Assembly: GCF_965223525.1 (NCBI RefSeq)
Contig: NZ_OZ245005.1
Span: 1,364,001 to 1,428,000 of the forward strand
Length of the DNA: 64,000 bases
Reading direction: 5' to 3'
Origin: Leptofilum sp965223525
Lineage (GTDB): Bacteria > Chloroflexota > Anaerolineae > Promineifilales > Promineifilaceae
Position 1 is the first letter of the stretch; every line of letters begins with the position of its first letter. Below are positions 49,072-57,045 of the stretch, piece by piece. The translations under genes and the position numbers were made by a program. The notes below the pieces were generated by a model. The model did no database searches. It was not told the DNA's origin and saw nothing but the letters and a program-made list of their open reading frames with translations.

Positions 49072-50001
49072 TTGAAGTTTAGGGGCACGTCAAAAGTAAA
49101 TTTTACAGAAGATGAGATCACGCGAGGACTCAAAGAACTTGCAAAAGAGATTCACCTCGAAAATCAAAACCGCCAAAACGATTTAATAAGAGATGTTTAT
49201 GCTCGTTTTGGTTTAGCCTACTATATGAGTGAAGTAGTACATCGGGGTCTTTGCAACATTTATGCTCTGTTATCTTTCGATAAGAAAGAGAGCATTACAT
49301 CCCCTCGTTTTGAAGAAAAGATTCTTGAAGTGTTCCAATCTACTTTGGGGAAGGTTGTTTACCTTATTAGGGAAGAGGGAATATTGCCAGAGGAATGGTC
49401 GGAGAAACTTACAAAGCTTGTACAAAAAAGAAATTACTTAGCCCATTATTTTTGGTATGAGCAATCGCATCTGATGTTCGAAGAAAATGGGCTAATAGCG
49501 TTATATGATGAGTTAAATGATTATGTAGATTTTTTCTCTCAAATTAATGATTCTTTGGAAAACTTTTTAGAGCCGAAAAGAAATGAGATGGGCATAACAA
49601 AGGACATAATAGAAAAACAACTAGAAAGAATAGCGGCTGGCAAAGAGAGTGAGCCGTTTATTCAACAAAGAAAATTAAAAAAACAAGAAAGGTTAGTTAA
49701 AGTCTGGAATGTAAAAACAGGTGAGCAGTTGGTGTCTCAGGTCTTTGAAACTGATGACGGATGTCTTTGGCAATTGTGTGATGTTGGTCTAGGATGGACA
49801 TCCTTTGAATTACCTGAGCCGAACTGGGAAATCAATAAGCAAATAGAACCTTATCTGCCAGCAAATATAAACCCAAGACCAAAAGATTCCAATCCTTGGA
49901 ACTACGAATTTAGACTTAAGAAAGGAGCCGTTCTTTGGGTTAAACGCGGGGAAAAAGATAATACATACTACATCGGAGTAAAGAGCAAGAACACAGAGTA
50001 A
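49072..50001 (+). CDS. HEPN-like hypothetical protein next to tRNA-Arg
   Basis: A 309-residue protein in AT-rich DNA. Residues 30-175 are helical and contain R120-N-Y-L-A-H125 in VQKRNYLAHYFW, which fits the RNxxxH motif of HEPN ribonucleases; the rest of the helical frame also looks HEPN-like. The C-terminal 110 residues are beta-rich (GCLWQLCDVGLGWTSFELPEP). HEPN proteins are often toxins or abortive-infection RNases. No antitoxin gene adjoins it. The start is TTG 49072, since the nearby ATG frame closes at once; a later start is possible. It lacks the ACGGCCGT palindrome common elsewhere. Low confidence in function. Confidence 0.55.
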   Translation: MKFRGTSKVNFTEDEITRGLKELAKEIHLENQNRQNDLIRDVYARFGLAYYMSEVVHRGLCNIYALLSFDKKESITSPRFEEKILEVFQSTLGKVVYLIREEGILPEEWSEKLTKLVQKRNYLAHYFWYEQSHLMFEENGLIALYDELNDYVDFFSQINDSLENFLEPKRNEMGITKDIIEKQLERIAAGKESEPFIQQRKLKKQERLVKVWNVKTGEQLVSQVFETDDGCLWQLCDVGLGWTSFELPEPNWEINKQIEPYLPANINPRPKDSNPWNYEFRLKKGAVLWVKRGEKDNTYYIGVKSKNTE

Positions 50002-50154
50002 AATCGTGATAAATTCGAGGAACACATTTGGGGTAAATGATATTGGATCAAGTCGAGCAGATTGTTTTTCTTTATTTGCCAAAATTCCGCAAATTTAATT
50101 GGACATCAACTTGGTTTTGCAGTAAAGTCAAGCTGTCTTTGAAAATTAAATAAT

Positions 50155-50243
50155 GTACAGGGAGCTGGGAATGCCCGGCTGAGAGGGTGACGGTTTTGTC
50201 ACCGACCTGCGAACCTGATCCGGGTAATGCCGGCGGAGGAATT
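50155..50243 (+). promoter_or_regulatory. TPP riboswitch (THI element)
   Basis: The conserved parts are in order: GGGAATGCCCGGCTGAGAGGG (CUGAGA core), a variable stem GTGACGGTTTTGTCACC, then GACCTGCGAACCTGATCCGGGTAATGCCGGCGGAGGAATTG (ACCUGA, GGxUAAUxCCxGCGxAGGGA). This is the thiamine-pyrophosphate sensor. It lies about 60 bases before a terminator and the thiamine pyrophosphokinase gene. Confidence 0.95.
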
Positions 50244-50256
50244 GCAATTTTGCGTT

Positions 50257-50286
50257 AAAAGCCATCCTGATCAGGGTGGCTTTTTT
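50257..50286 (+). terminator. Rho-independent terminator as expression platform of the TPP riboswitch
   Basis: AAAAGCCATCCTGA-TCAGGGTGGCTTTTTT: a strong stem with a T-run ends before the coding sequence. When TPP is bound, transcription would stop here. The anti-terminator is expected to involve the 3' part of the riboswitch. Confidence 0.88.
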
Positions 50287-50301
50287 GTTTTGGAGGCTGG
50301 C

Positions 50302-50940
50302 ATGGCGCTTTTGATTTTTGCCAATGGGGTGCTGGATGAGGTGGAATGGATACGGCCGTATCTTACACAAGCAACGGCCGTTTGGGCAGCAAACGGTGGC
50401 AGCAAACATCTTTTCCGGCTCAACCATCCGCCAGATCGCGTCATTGGGGATGTGGATTCATTGAAGCCAGCGGTGCTAAGGTGGCTCATGAGCAACCATG
50501 TGCCGTTTGACCAGCACCCCCCCGCCAAAGATGAAACCGACCTAGAACTAGCGTTGCTCATGGCGGCGGCGCGGCCTGAATCAGACGTTTGGTTGTTTGG
50601 TTTGTTGGGCGGCCGTTTGGATCAGATGTTGGCCAATATTTTTTTGCTTACGAACCCGGCGCTGGTGGGCAAAGCAGTGCAGATTATCACCCCCACTGAA
50701 CGCGCTTGGCTGGTACGCAGTCAGACCGAAATTGTAGGGCAGGCAGGCGATTTGGTATCGCTCATTCCGCTGGTGGGGGATGTGCAGGGTGTAACAACCA
50801 GTGGCTTGCGGTGGCCGCTGCAAGAGGAAACGCTCTTCATTGGCCAGGCGCGCGGCGTGAGCAACCGCCTCACGGCAGAAAAGGCAACTGTGGCAGTGGA
50901 AAACGGACTACTGCTATGTATTCAATCTCGCAGGGGCTAG
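50302..50940 (+). CDS. thiN: Thiamine pyrophosphokinase
   Basis: A 212-residue enzyme that pyrophosphorylates thiamine to TPP with ATP. The N-terminal catalytic domain has WAANGGSKHLFRL, PDRVIGDVDSL and the KDETDLELALLMA motif that binds Mg-ATP; GGRLDQMLANI follows. The C-terminal beta-sandwich (LVSLIPLVGDVQGVTTSGLRWPL and ARGVSNRLTAEKATVAVENGLLL) binds thiamine. ATG 50302 follows TGGAGG; the upstream in-frame ATG at 50227 lies within the riboswitch and is rejected. The riboswitch directly controls it, and a thiamine-binding lipoprotein gene follows. Confidence 0.95.
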   Translation: MALLIFANGVLDEVEWIRPYLTQATAVWAANGGSKHLFRLNHPPDRVIGDVDSLKPAVLRWLMSNHVPFDQHPPAKDETDLELALLMAAARPESDVWLFGLLGGRLDQMLANIFLLTNPALVGKAVQIITPTERAWLVRSQTEIVGQAGDLVSLIPLVGDVQGVTTSGLRWPLQEETLFIGQARGVSNRLTAEKATVAVENGLLLCIQSRRG

Positions 50941-50976
50941 TTGTTGGTGACTAGTGGCTAGTACAAACCACCAGTC
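50936..50976. repeat. Word-like spacer (GGCTAGTTGTTGGTGACTAGTGGCTAGT)
   Basis: GGCTAGTTGTTGGTGACTAGTGGCTAGT and ACAAACCACCAGTC partly pair. It is the same phrase family as 935-1008 and 11405-11478. Confidence 0.45.
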
Positions 50977-50994
50977 AATAAAAAGGAGAATTTG

Positions 50995-52035
50995 ATGAAA
51001 CGTTTAATTTATCTTGCAATGATTTTGTTTTTGGCAACGGCCGTATCCGCTTGCGGCTCGAATGAACCAGTGGTCATCACCCTGATGTCGCACGACAGCT
51101 TTGCCATTAGCGAAGAGACGCTGGCTGTTTTTGAGGAAGAACATGGCGTCACGGTAGAGCTATTGCCGGCTGGTGATACTGGCGCGGCGCTGAACCAAGC
51201 TATTTTGGCGAAGGACGCGCCGCTGGCAGATCTCTTTTTTGGGATAGACAGCACCTTTATGGGGCGCGCCTTGGCGGCTGATATTTTTGAACCATATGCG
51301 TCGCCACTGCTGGCCGAGATTCCAGATGGATTGGAACTGGATAGTGAAAACCGTCTCTTGCCGGTGAATTATGGCGACGTTTGCCCGAACTATGACAAAG
51401 CGTGGTTTGCCGAAAATAGTTTGCCGCTGCCAGAAACTTTGGCCGATTTGACCGATCCCGTGTACGAAGGGTTGCTGGTGGTGCAAAATCCGGCTACGTC
51501 CAGCCCCGGCCTGGCCTTCTTGTTGGCCACCATTGCTGAATTTGGTGAAGATGGCTACCTTGATTTTTGGGCAGAGCTGCGAGCCAACGACATATTGGTG
51601 ACCAATGGCTGGGAAGAGGCATATTACGGTAGCTTTACTGTGACGAGTGATGGGGAACGGCCGTTGGTTGTTTCCTACGCCAGCAGCCCCCCAGCCGAGG
51701 TTATTTTTGCCGACCCGCCACTGGACGAAGCGCCAAGTGCTAGCCTGGTGGCTTCTGGCATGTGCTATCGTCAGGTGGAGTTTGTGGGGATTTTAGCAGG
51801 AACCGAAAAGCGGGAGCTGGCGGAAAAGCTGGTTGACTTCATACTGGGGCAAACCTTCCAGGAAGATTTACCGCTGAATATGTTTGTGTATCCTGCTAAT
51901 GAAAATGCGGAATTGCCGGCTGAGTTTGTGGCTTGGACGCAAGTGCCGGAGGAAACGGCCGTACTCTCCCCAGAAATCATTGACGCCAACCGCGAACAGT
52001 GGATTGAAGCCTGGACAGAAACCGTCCTTCGTTAA
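50995..52035 (+). CDS. thiB: Thiamine/TPP-binding lipoprotein of an ABC importer
   Basis: A 346-residue substrate-binding protein. The lipobox is AVSA-C20, so it is tethered outside the membrane. The body follows the ThiB/TbpA pattern: ITLMSHDSFAISEETLAVFEEEHG, a GDTGAALNQAILAKDAPLADLFFGID hinge region, VNYGDVCPNYDKAWF and SYASSPPAEVIF. It takes up thiamine or TPP with a permease (ThiP) and ATPase (ThiQ), neither of which is in this window. ATG 50995 follows AAAAGGAG and is preferred over TTG 50992. It is 54 bases after thiN, in the same riboswitch-controlled unit. Confidence 0.9.
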   Translation: MKRLIYLAMILFLATAVSACGSNEPVVITLMSHDSFAISEETLAVFEEEHGVTVELLPAGDTGAALNQAILAKDAPLADLFFGIDSTFMGRALAADIFEPYASPLLAEIPDGLELDSENRLLPVNYGDVCPNYDKAWFAENSLPLPETLADLTDPVYEGLLVVQNPATSSPGLAFLLATIAEFGEDGYLDFWAELRANDILVTNGWEEAYYGSFTVTSDGERPLVVSYASSPPAEVIFADPPLDEAPSASLVASGMCYRQVEFVGILAGTEKRELAEKLVDFILGQTFQEDLPLNMFVYPANENAELPAEFVAWTQVPEETAVLSPEIIDANREQWIEAWTETVLR

Positions 52036-52043
52036 TGGATATG

Positions 52044-52106
52044 GCCACAGAGCGCGCAGAGGATTTTGAGGAAATTCACCTCTTTTCCCTCTGTGTTCTC
52101 TGTGGC
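52044..52106. terminator. Hairpin (GCCACAGAGCGCGCAGAGG / CCTCTGTGTTCTCTGTGGC)
   Basis: Long inverted arms follow the thiB stop codon. The family is the same as at 9181-9247. It would end the thiN-thiB transcript; the next gene is convergent. Confidence 0.6.
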
Positions 52107-52140
52107 AAAAAATTGGCAGTGGGTAAGAAGTGTGCATCAA

Positions 52141-52171
52141 TGTGACAGTCACTTTAGAAGTGACTGTCACA
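52141..52171. repeat. Perfect palindromic hairpin (GTGACAGTCACTT family), copy 2
   Basis: A 14-bp perfect stem TGTGACAGTCACTT / AAGTGACTGTCACA with a TAG loop lies between convergent thiB and kinase genes. It shares its core with 16221-16253. Confidence 0.7.
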
Positions 52172-52181
52172 TGCTTGCAAA

Positions 52182-54251
52182 TTATGGCTCGGTGCAGCCG
52201 CCGGGGAAATAAATTTCCGGATCAACGTAGACAGTCGCATTGAGCTCCGTGCCAGTCAGATCATCAATAATCCGAATTGATTGGTTGTATGCGGCGCAGC
52301 GGCGGGCAATCACAAAGTGGAAGAACGGCCCTTCTCCACGATAAGTTACGGCCTGTCCACCCGGCAGGTCAAACACGAAGACGGTATAGTCTCCCACAAG
52401 ATTGGTGCCATCAATGTAGGGTTGAATCGTCAAGCGGCAACGCCAATCGTCGCCAATATATTCACAGCTATCAATGATGCCTGGTGTCCAGGCTACTTGC
52501 CCGTCAGCACCGTCGGTGGATTCGGTAGTGGGCGCAGCGGCGAGCGTTGCTGTTGCCACTGGCGTGCTGGTGGGGGGCAAGAAAGCACGGAACTCAAACG
52601 TTACTGGTTCGCCAAATGGTTCGCCATCTTCATTAACCAGTTGCCAGGTACTCTCATAAGTGCCCGGATCATGTGGCGCACGCAGGGAAGCCGTGAGCGT
52701 GATTTCTTCGTCTGGTGCTACTACTTCTTCCAATGGCACAGGTTCATCATCATAGTCAAATGGCTCCCCTTCCAGATATTCCCATTGCAACTCTGCAGGC
52801 CAGGGGCAAGTGCCACTATTAAGTAACACCCAGGAAGCAGTAAAGCTGAATTGCGTGGTGATGGCATTGCTTAGAAAGCCGTGGCGCGAAACAGTAACTA
52901 GCTCAACTCCCTCCTCACATCCAGCTAAAAATAGCGCCGTGGCATTCACGGTGGGGCTGCTGGTAGCGGTTGCAGTAGGCGTTCTAGAGGGGGTTGGTGT
53001 TTCTGTGGGACGGGCTTCCTCGGTGAGATCAATAACAAGTTGGGCAAAGTTGGTGGCTGCAACATCGGGCGCTTCGGTGTTGGTGGGAGCGGCCGTATTG
53101 GTGACGGTAGGGGTGGCGGTGTCTTCTACTTCGGCAACGGCCGCACGGGTTGGGGGCGGGGCTGGCGGGGGTGAAAAGACGCCGCTGGCTGCCAAAATGC
53201 CGCCAACGACGGCCAAAACGACGACGCCAATAACGGGGAATAGCCAAGCGGGGCGTTTTTTAGGTGTGATGGCGGTTTCAGATGTGGGAGGGACAACGGC
53301 CGTTTCCGGTTCCGGCATCATTACTTCTGTTTGGGCAGGCGTGGGATGGTCTGCGGGTGGCGTTGGTGGTGGTGCCACGCCAGCAGGGCGGCTGCCTGTT
53401 GCGGTTAAATCCACGGCGCGTAGCGCAGCGGCAAATTCCCCAGCCGATTGATACCGCTCATCGGCTGATTTGGCCATCGCCTTCAAAATCACTTCTTGTA
53501 GTTCCCAGGGAATATCTGGAATGATACTGTCTGGTTGAGGGGTGGGGGTGTTAACGTGCTGCATGACGACTGCCAGCGGTGTGTCTGCATCAAACGGCAG
53601 CGCGCCAGTTACCATTTGGAACAACATCACGCCCAGCGAGTAAATATCCACGCGATGATCGCCCGACTGCCCCAACGCCTGCTCTGGCGACATATAGGCT
53701 GGCGTGCCAATGAGCGCACCGGTGGCGGTGTAGGCCATTGATTGGTTGCCCAGCAGCTTAACAATGCCAAAGTCGGTCAGGATTGCCCGGCCTGTATCAT
53801 CATTGAGCATGATGTTGGCCGGTTTAATGTCGCGGTGTACCATGTCGCGGCGATGGGCATAGGCTAGGGCGTCGGCGATTTCGGCAATCATCTTGACCAC
53901 ATCTTCCAGGGGCATTCGTTTGCCCTGACGAGCCAAATCCTCCAGACGCTCTTTCAGCGTACCGCCTTGAATATATTCCATGACGAGGAAGTAGCTGTTT
54001 TCCCCGTACACATCAAAATCATACACGCCGACGATGTTGGGATGGTTTAAGGCAGCCATGGCGCGTGCTTCGCGCTGGAATCGGTTGAGGAAATCTTGAT
54101 CAGCAACCAGGAAGGCGTGCATGAGCTTGATGGCGACAAAACGATCGAGGCTCTCCTGATACCCTTTATAAACCTCTGCCATGCCACCACGACCCAAGCG
54201 CTCTTTGATGAGGTATTTACCGATTTTTTTGCCGGTTAACGTATCGCTCAT
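52182..54251 (-). CDS. PknB-type serine/threonine kinase with outer NBR1-like Ig domain
   Basis: A 689-residue transmembrane kinase. The cytoplasmic kinase has RLGRGGMAEVYKG, K42, HRDIKPAN (D141), DFG (160-162), and GTPAYMSPEQALG. A Pro/Thr-rich linker leads to a helix at about 340-363. Outside comes a long Thr/Pro/Ala spacer, then an Ig-like domain at about 455-560. It reads FTASWVLLNSGTCPWPAELQWEYLEGEPF and RAPHDPGTYESTWQLVNEDGEPFGEPV, the pattern of the NBR1-type Ig domain (N_BRCA1_IG), which also occurs in bacterial lipoproteins. A further beta-rich domain with three cysteines closes the protein. The signal it senses is unknown. Start ATG 54251. Confidence 0.88.
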   Translation of the reverse strand: MSDTLTGKKIGKYLIKERLGRGGMAEVYKGYQESLDRFVAIKLMHAFLVADQDFLNRFQREARAMAALNHPNIVGVYDFDVYGENSYFLVMEYIQGGTLKERLEDLARQGKRMPLEDVVKMIAEIADALAYAHRRDMVHRDIKPANIMLNDDTGRAILTDFGIVKLLGNQSMAYTATGALIGTPAYMSPEQALGQSGDHRVDIYSLGVMLFQMVTGALPFDADTPLAVVMQHVNTPTPQPDSIIPDIPWELQEVILKAMAKSADERYQSAGEFAAALRAVDLTATGSRPAGVAPPPTPPADHPTPAQTEVMMPEPETAVVPPTSETAITPKKRPAWLFPVIGVVVLAVVGGILAASGVFSPPPAPPPTRAAVAEVEDTATPTVTNTAAPTNTEAPDVAATNFAQLVIDLTEEARPTETPTPSRTPTATATSSPTVNATALFLAGCEEGVELVTVSRHGFLSNAITTQFSFTASWVLLNSGTCPWPAELQWEYLEGEPFDYDDEPVPLEEVVAPDEEITLTASLRAPHDPGTYESTWQLVNEDGEPFGEPVTFEFRAFLPPTSTPVATATLAAAPTTESTDGADGQVAWTPGIIDSCEYIGDDWRCRLTIQPYIDGTNLVGDYTVFVFDLPGGQAVTYRGEGPFFHFVIARRCAAYNQSIRIIDDLTGTELNATVYVDPEIYFPGGCTEP

Positions 54252-54430
54252 ATCTGTGGTTTTGTTAGATAAATCCTTAATTTATTATGGCAAGTATACC
54301 CAGTTTTGAAATTACTGAAAATGGTATTGTGGTTGTTTTCATACAGTCTTAGCCACTTTGGTTGCCAATTAGACAATCTACATGGTGACTGGTTGATCTG
54401 ACTGGTTATCTTACGGAAGGTGGGCTGAAT
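54252..54430. other. 179-bp AT-rich spacer between rlmN and the kinase gene
   Basis: Nothing recognisable apart from general AT richness. It must hold the kinase promoter on the minus strand, but no clear -10/-35 pair can be chosen by eye. Confidence 0.3.
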
Positions 54431-55489
54431 TTAGCGATCTGCCTTGAGCTGCCCGCACCCGGCGGCAATGTCTATGCCGCGCCGCTGGCGCACGGTGCTG
54501 GGGATGCCGTACCCGGCAAGGATGGCTTGAAACTGTTTTACCTGGGGGCGTTGGGTGGGACGGCCGTTATACCCAACAGTCGGATTCAGCGGAATTAAAT
54601 TCACATGACTAGGCACGTTTTGCAGCAGTTGGCCGAGAGCGTGAGCTTGCTCGGGCGTATCATTTTCACCTTCAATGAGCGTCCATTCAAAAAGGATGTG
54701 CCGATTGAGTGCCTGGGTGTAAGTGTGGCAGGCTGCGATGAGTTCGGCCAGCGGCCAGCGGCGGGCGGGGGGAACCAGCTTTTGGCGATCTTCGTCGCTG
54801 GCTCCGTGTAGACTGACTGCTAAACGAAACGGCCGTTTCTCCTCTGCCAACCTCAAAATACCCGGAACTACCCCTACTGTGCTCACGGTGATGTGCTTGG
54901 GTGCAATGGCCAGCCCCTTATGGTGGAGCAAAATGTCAATGGCTGCCATCGTCTGGTTATAGTTGTGCAGCGGCTCGCCCATACCCATAAACACAATATT
55001 GCGGAGCGATTCGCCCGTTTGGGCAAGCTGCCGATTCACAAACAAGATTTGCCCCACAATTTCGCCCGGGGTGAGGTGGCGTGTGAAGCCCATCTGCCCA
55101 GTGGCGCAAAACACGCAGCCCATCGCGCAGCCCACCTGGGTGCTAACGCAGGCCGTCCAGCGCCTCTTGAACTGCATCAAAACTGTTTCGATTGTCTGGC
55201 CATCGGGTAAGGCGAGGAGGAATTTGCGAGTGAGGCTGTCGCTGCTGGCGATGGCAATTTGCTGCTGTAGCGTGGTAAGTGTGGCTTGCGCGGCCAGCTT
55301 TTGCCGGAGGTCGTCCCGCAAGTGGGTAAGCTGGGACAGCTCAGTGGCATCGTTTTGGTAGAGACCCAGCCAGATTTGCTCGGCATGATACGCAGAATAG
55401 CCCCAGGTTTGGCAAACGGCCGTTAGCTCCACGAATGTAAGATCATGCAAATTAATTGGAGTGGTCTCGGTTAAGGAAATTGTTTGCAT
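54431..55489 (-). CDS. rlmN: Dual-specificity 23S rRNA/tRNA adenine-C2 methyltransferase
   Basis: A 352-residue radical-SAM enzyme that methylates A2503 of 23S rRNA and A37 of some tRNAs. The [4Fe-4S] motif is C121-AMG-C125-VF-C128, the SAM-binding GMGEPLHN stretch is intact, and the methyl-carrying cysteine is C345 in AAGCGQL. The N-terminal helical domain (LTFVELTAVCQTWGYSAYHAEQIWLGLY) is also standard. Length and motifs separate it from Cfr. The start is ATG 55489; no strong Shine-Dalgarno is seen. An EAD-like gene follows 22 bases upstream on the same strand. Confidence 0.96.
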   Translation of the reverse strand: MQTISLTETTPINLHDLTFVELTAVCQTWGYSAYHAEQIWLGLYQNDATELSQLTHLRDDLRQKLAAQATLTTLQQQIAIASSDSLTRKFLLALPDGQTIETVLMQFKRRWTACVSTQVGCAMGCVFCATGQMGFTRHLTPGEIVGQILFVNRQLAQTGESLRNIVFMGMGEPLHNYNQTMAAIDILLHHKGLAIAPKHITVSTVGVVPGILRLAEEKRPFRLAVSLHGASDEDRQKLVPPARRWPLAELIAACHTYTQALNRHILFEWTLIEGENDTPEQAHALGQLLQNVPSHVNLIPLNPTVGYNGRPTQRPQVKQFQAILAGYGIPSTVRQRRGIDIAAGCGQLKADR

Positions 55490-55511
55490 TTGAGGGGTCG
55501 CGATTATTTAG

Positions 55512-56249
55512 CTAATCTAGCATCCGTTCGTAAACATCATTGCCAATACCGCCAAGAATATAATTGAAGTATTTACCTTCAATCACTTCGGCCACTTCGG
55601 CTTCTGGGGCGACAGTCATGACGTTTATACCATAATTGCCGCTGGCTTCTTTCCAATGATAGATCAAAATATTTGAAATCAGGTATCCATCGCCCTCAAA
55701 ATTATAATCTGAATCTTCCTCATCTTGCATTTCCCCCTGTAGATGGACGGAAGTGTCATTTTGAAATATTTCTATTTCCAGAACGACATCATCCACATAA
55801 CCTGCCCATTTCCCTGCAATGTTTGGATATTTGGCGTGAGGAACCGCAGCAGTAAGTTTTGTAGCTAATTCGGTGATTACCTCAGCTATTGAACTACTTA
55901 ACGTTTCATTTGTGGTTTTTGCAAGGTTTAGTCCGCGAACGATTAGCTCGATTTCTCTAGAAGACAGCTCCGGTGAGATTGTTTCTTGATGTTCCTCTGC
56001 TTCCAGGCCAGGCCAAATCACATGGGGGCGATATTTGGATAATGTGGCGATTAGATTCTTTAGCTGACCTTGTCTTTCAGCATTAAGAATCAGCTCACGG
56101 ACTTTGCCGCTTAGTCCATCTCCTGAAAGATCATCATAGTTGTTTCCCAACATAAAGCAGATGCTTTTTATATCTTCCAAGGAGAGATGCTTTCTCATTA
56201 ACTGAAAAATTTCAGTACGCGCCTCGTGTGAGTTTTGCACATCATCCAT
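55512..56249 (-). CDS. Orphan protein with N-terminal EAD7-like effector-associated domain
   Basis: A 245-residue protein. Residues 12-80 (IFQLMRKHLSLEDIKSICFMLGNNYDDLSGDG, then KVRELILNAERQGQLKNLIATLSKYRPHVIWP) match the pattern of effector-associated domain 7, a death-fold-like adaptor domain of bacterial conflict and NTPase-effector systems. A helical middle with SSREIELIVRGLNLAKT is followed by a beta-rich C-terminal domain (about 160-245; KWAGYVDDVVLEIEIFQND and LQGEMQDEED) that I do not know. Usual partners such as caspase-like, trypsin-like or NACHT proteins are not adjacent. ATG 56249 with GGAGTGAG ahead of it is preferred over 56318. The gene is AT-richer than its neighbours. Confidence 0.65.
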   Translation of the reverse strand: MDDVQNSHEARTEIFQLMRKHLSLEDIKSICFMLGNNYDDLSGDGLSGKVRELILNAERQGQLKNLIATLSKYRPHVIWPGLEAEEHQETISPELSSREIELIVRGLNLAKTTNETLSSSIAEVITELATKLTAAVPHAKYPNIAGKWAGYVDDVVLEIEIFQNDTSVHLQGEMQDEEDSDYNFEGDGYLISNILIYHWKEASGNYGINVMTVAPEAEVAEVIEGKYFNYILGGIGNDVYERMLD

Positions 56250-56315
56250 AATCTCACTCCAAAATTTTTGCAAAACGAAATTGCTTGTACGTAGAAATTG
56301 TAGCGGAGGGGCGTC

Positions 56316-56403
56316 CAATTGTCATTCCAAGTAAAAAGAGGAATCTTTCATCTTTGTAAGTAGAAAGATTCCTCAGAGCAGGGGGTGTTCAGAATGACAA
56401 TTG
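56316..56403. repeat. MITE-like 88-bp element with 12-bp terminal inverted repeats
   Basis: CAATTGTCATTC (56316-56327) and GAATGACAATTG (56392-56403) are perfect inverted ends. Inside, GAGGAATCTTTC and GAAAGATTCCTC form a second inverted pair with a small loop. The whole can fold into one long hairpin between convergent-side genes. The TCATTC/GAATCTTT words are typical of spacer elements in Chloroflexota-like genomes. Confidence 0.65.
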
Positions 56404-56964
56404 TCAGGCAGCGTCGTAGGCTTGGTGGAGCCAGTTGATCAGTTCTTCATTCACTTCATCGGGGCTGGTGAGGCGGACGCGGTGGCTGACCATGCTGTTA
56501 AAGCTACCCGATTTTTCCAGACGGCCGTCTGCATCCATACCCTTCAAGTTAATCCCCACATCTACCCGCGTTTTGGTGCTGGGCTGGATGAGGCCGAATT
56601 GCTTGTTGCGCCGCAGGCTAACGTAGGCCTTTTTGGGGGCCAGAACCACGTCATCACCAAACTGGGCGATAGCGGCGGTGAGTGTATCGTAGATGGGGCG
56701 CAGCGACTCTTTGCCACTGTACTGGTTGTCTACCAAGTCATCGGCAGTTTTGGGGGAAGCGGCCGTCTCTCTCGCTTTGATCGAGACCATGTTGGCAAAG
56801 CCATGCGTGAACCCATGCTCTGTCTTGAGGTATTTCACAATTTGGCCGTGCTTTTCAAACCCACTGGCGCGGGCAATGGCAATCCATTGATCAAGCGACT
56901 TGCCGGTTTTTTTTTCTAAATTTTCAATCATTGTTTGGGCAGCGGCTTCAACTTTGTCGGTCAT
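56404..56964 (-). CDS. DUF4287/DUF5655 domain protein
   Basis: A 186-residue cytoplasmic protein. The first 75 residues match DUF4287 (a KTGKSLDQWIAIARASGFEKHGQIVKYLKTEHGFTHGFANMVS helical unit). The rest matches DUF5655, a PD-like alpha-beta fold with SLRPIYDTLTAAIAQFGDDVVLAPKKAYVSLRRNKQFGLIQPSTKTRVDVGI. The pair is common in bacteria and is of unknown role; a nucleic-acid or small-molecule binding role is possible. AGGACG precedes the ATG. The MITE-like element abuts its stop. Confidence 0.82.
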   Translation of the reverse strand: MTDKVEAAAQTMIENLEKKTGKSLDQWIAIARASGFEKHGQIVKYLKTEHGFTHGFANMVSIKARETAASPKTADDLVDNQYSGKESLRPIYDTLTAAIAQFGDDVVLAPKKAYVSLRRNKQFGLIQPSTKTRVDVGINLKGMDADGRLEKSGSFNSMVSHRVRLTSPDEVNEELINWLHQAYDAA

Positions 56965-56980
56965 AACGTCCTCCGTTTTG

Positions 56981-57017
56981 AGACTAGAGATTGGAGATTT
57001 TTAGTCTCCAATCTCTA
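56981..57017. repeat. Word-like hairpin (AGAGATTGGAGAT family)
   Basis: AGAGATTGGAGATTTTTAGTCTCCAATCTCT folds to a long stem. Related copies are at 9728-9757 and 59166-59238. It lies just outside the IS element. Confidence 0.55.
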
Positions 57018-57045
57018 CTGTTTATTAGTAGACTTCTTGCAAAAG

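Noticed and set aside
48752..49075. A 107-codon open frame that starts upstream of tRNA-Arg
   Set aside because: Its first part is the tRNA gene itself, so it is not a protein gene.
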